In this document: positions 57,602 through 58,956 of the stretch, piece by piece
Position numbering within the stretch: position 1 is the stretch's first letter
Layout of the letters: the number at the start of each line of letters is the position of its first letter
Assembly (NCBI GenBank): GCA_934539295.1
Contig: CAKTCN010000021.1
Coordinates: forward strand, 1 to 58,956
Length of the DNA stretch: 58,956 nucleotides
DNA from: an uncultured Allosphingosinicella sp.
Lineage (GTDB): Bacteria > Pseudomonadota > Alphaproteobacteria > Sphingomonadales > Sphingomonadaceae
Reading direction: 5' to 3'
The notes under the pieces: model-generated
Database searches by the model: none
Told to the model about the DNA's origin: nothing
The model's input: the letters and a program-made list of their open reading frames with translations, nothing else
Translations under genes and position numbers: made by a program

Positions 57602-58956
57602 GGCTGCGCTTCGATCGCTTTGCCTGACGATCATGGCCGTGGCGGCACCGGCGCACGCGCAGCAGCTCCCCGAACCTGGTGCGCTGGCCGGGCCGGCCAT
57701 ATACCTGCTCGAAGTTCGTATTAACGGCTGGCCGCTGGGGCTGGTAGCGCGCTTCGTCGAGGAGGACGGACGCCTTCGCATCCCGGCCGAGCAGTTCGAT
57801 GGGCTCGGCTTCGTGGTCGACGAAGCCCGCGTGTCGATCATTGATGGCGAGGAATGGCTCTGGCTCGATGCGGTATCCGGGCTTGGATGGACTGTGGACC
57901 AACGGGAGCAGGCGATCGATCTTCGAGCATCGCCGCGCCTGCTCAAAACGACGGAACTGCACGTCACACCTCCAATCGCTCACATCGATGCACGAGCGGA
58001 CTGGGGCGCCATGATCGGCTGGGACGCGTTGGGCCAATGGTCGGCGCGCCGGGGCGACCCGCTCTTCGCGCGCAGCTTCTCGGTCCGGCTGGACGGGCGA
58101 GTCTTCTCGCCTTTCTTCACCGCCACCAACCGCAGCGTCGTCTATGGCGGCGAGGACGGGCCGACGCGCTACCTCCGCCTCGACACCTATGTCGATTTCG
58201 ACAATCCACGGGGCAGCTGGCGAGTCCGCCTTGGCGATTCCTTCACCGGCGGCCCTGTCTGGACGCGTACCATTCGCTACGGCGGAGTGCAGTGGACGCG
58301 GGATTTCGGCCTTCGTCCCGATATCGTGACCGCGCCCGTGCCTTCAATCTCGGAGAACGTATCCGCACCGTCCACGATCGACCTGTTCGTCAATGGCGTC
58401 GAGCGCTACTCGAATGCGGTCGGCCAGGGTCCGGTCCGGCTCAGCGACTTGCCGGTGGTGACCGGCACTAACAGCATCCGCGCGGTGATTACCGACCGCG
58501 CCGGCCGGCGCACGGAGGTGGTGCTGCCCTTCTACGCAACCGGCGACCTGCTCGCACGCGGCAAGAGCGACTTCTCCCTGGAAGCCGGGTTTCCACGGCA
58601 GAATTACGATGTGGAAAGTAATGACTACGGGCCCTTCTTCCTGTCGGGGTCGGGCGCATGGGGGCTCAGCGACACCGTCACGTTGCGTGCCTATGGCGCG
58701 GCAAGCTCAGATTATTGGATGGGCGGTGTGGGCGCGACTCTGCTGCTCGGCGGCTTTGCCACCTTCGACGGTGCGCTGCTTGCAAGTCGAGCGGAGGGCA
58801 GCACCGGCCTCGGCTTCTACGCCGCGGCATCGCGGGTCACGCCGCGCTTCAACTTGAGCGCCAGCTATGCGCACGCCTATGACGCGGTCGATCTGGCGAG
58901 CCGATTCGGCTACGCACGCCTCCTGGAACGCGCGACGGGATCGCTCGGCTTCAACC
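57582..58956 (+). CDS. outer-membrane pilus usher (cut by the window edge)
   Basis: The start is ATG 57582, 20 bp inside the chaperone gene, so translation is coupled. The signal peptide MCRWRREAALRSLCLTIMAV ends near PAHAQ. About 458 residues are present of a protein that usually has about 800. The N-terminal domain (LLEVRINGWPLGLVARFVEEDGRLRIPAEQFDGLG) and the start of the 24-strand barrel (FSVRLDGRVFSPFFTATNRSVVYGG, LRLGDSF) fit FimD/CsuD. IDLFVNGVERYSNAV and the following plug region are also present. It assembles SCPU subunits across the outer membrane. Confidence 0.92.
   Translation, partial: MCRWRREAALRSLCLTIMAVAAPAHAQQLPEPGALAGPAIYLLEVRINGWPLGLVARFVEEDGRLRIPAEQFDGLGFVVDEARVSIIDGEEWLWLDAVSGLGWTVDQREQAIDLRASPRLLKTTELHVTPPIAHIDARADWGAMIGWDALGQWSARRGDPLFARSFSVRLDGRVFSPFFTATNRSVVYGGEDGPTRYLRLDTYVDFDNPRGSWRVRLGDSFTGGPVWTRTIRYGGVQWTRDFGLRPDIVTAPVPSISENVSAPSTIDLFVNGVERYSNAVGQGPVRLSDLPVVTGTNSIRAVITDRAGRRTEVVLPFYATGDLLARGKSDFSLEAGFPRQNYDVESNDYGPFFLSGSGAWGLSDTVTLRAYGAASSDYWMGGVGATLLLGGFATFDGALLASRAEGSTGLGFYAAASRVTPRFNLSASYAHAYDAVDLASRFGYARLLERATGSLGFN

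Overview
This window looks like a chromosomal segment of a sphingomonad (Alphaproteobacteria, order Sphingomonadales; Sphingomonas or a close relative). The clues are high GC, three TonB-dependent receptors in one window, GTTC-N7-GTTC SOS control of lexA, a PhaR regulator, small conserved sphingomonad-type hypothetical proteins, and repeats of the type often seen between sphingomonad genes. The genus is an inference from protein character, not from a database search.

Layout. 1-5800: DNA repair and respiration genes, with recG (its last residues lie beyond the left edge) divergent from sdhE-mfd. 5900-9520: an iron block with a PepSY membrane protein and a small partner facing a siderophore receptor, each headed by a Fur-like box. 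9800-10950: rplJ-rplL with a leader and a strong terminator. 11000-18830: an insertion between rplJL and rpoBC holding a DUF2975/XRE/membrane-protein operon, a second Fur-boxed TonB receptor, a glycerophosphodiester phosphodiesterase, a GH5-like glycosidase and a UV-damage endonuclease. 19000-27790: rpoB-rpoC with a TTGACA-N17-TACATG promoter and a terminator. 27800-30270: two hypothetical genes and a lexA-VOC operon under an SOS box. 30280-36460: tamA-tamB for outer-membrane assembly. 36600-39980: small envelope genes, an AI-2E-type permease and a SulP transporter. 40030-42920: an S24-type repressor facing two small conserved genes, then phaR head-to-head with a PhaC-like hydrolase. 43000-47250: a large TonB receptor, a terminator and a prolyl-4-hydroxylase-like oxygenase. 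47260-53370: alanine racemase, a flavin amine oxidase, a 55-residue membrane protein, and a response regulator with a multi-PAS hybrid histidine kinase. 53680-54755: a SAM methyltransferase. 54760-56340: an eroded accessory patch with a Tn7-like TnsD/TniQ remnant and an amber-interrupted gene. 56420 to the right edge: a Csu-type chaperone-usher pilus operon, cut inside the usher.

How the parts work together. The core is housekeeping: transcription (rpoBC, rplJL), repair (recG, mfd, uvsE, lexA) and envelope (tamAB, alr). Around it sit iron-responsive uptake (three matching Fur-like boxes), surface adhesion (SCPU pilus) and several compact regulatory units whose operators can be read from the DNA: the lexA SOS box, paired TAGGA-N4-TCCTA sites at the S24 repressor, CGATATG repeats at the DUF2975 operon, and a CCTGTTACA motif shared by the kinase promoter and the 55-residue-protein promoter.

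No tRNA, rRNA, CRISPR array or intact insertion sequence was seen. No complete novel system is obvious. The best leads are the S24 repressor unit, the two-component locus with its small membrane protein, and the decayed Tn7-like patch.
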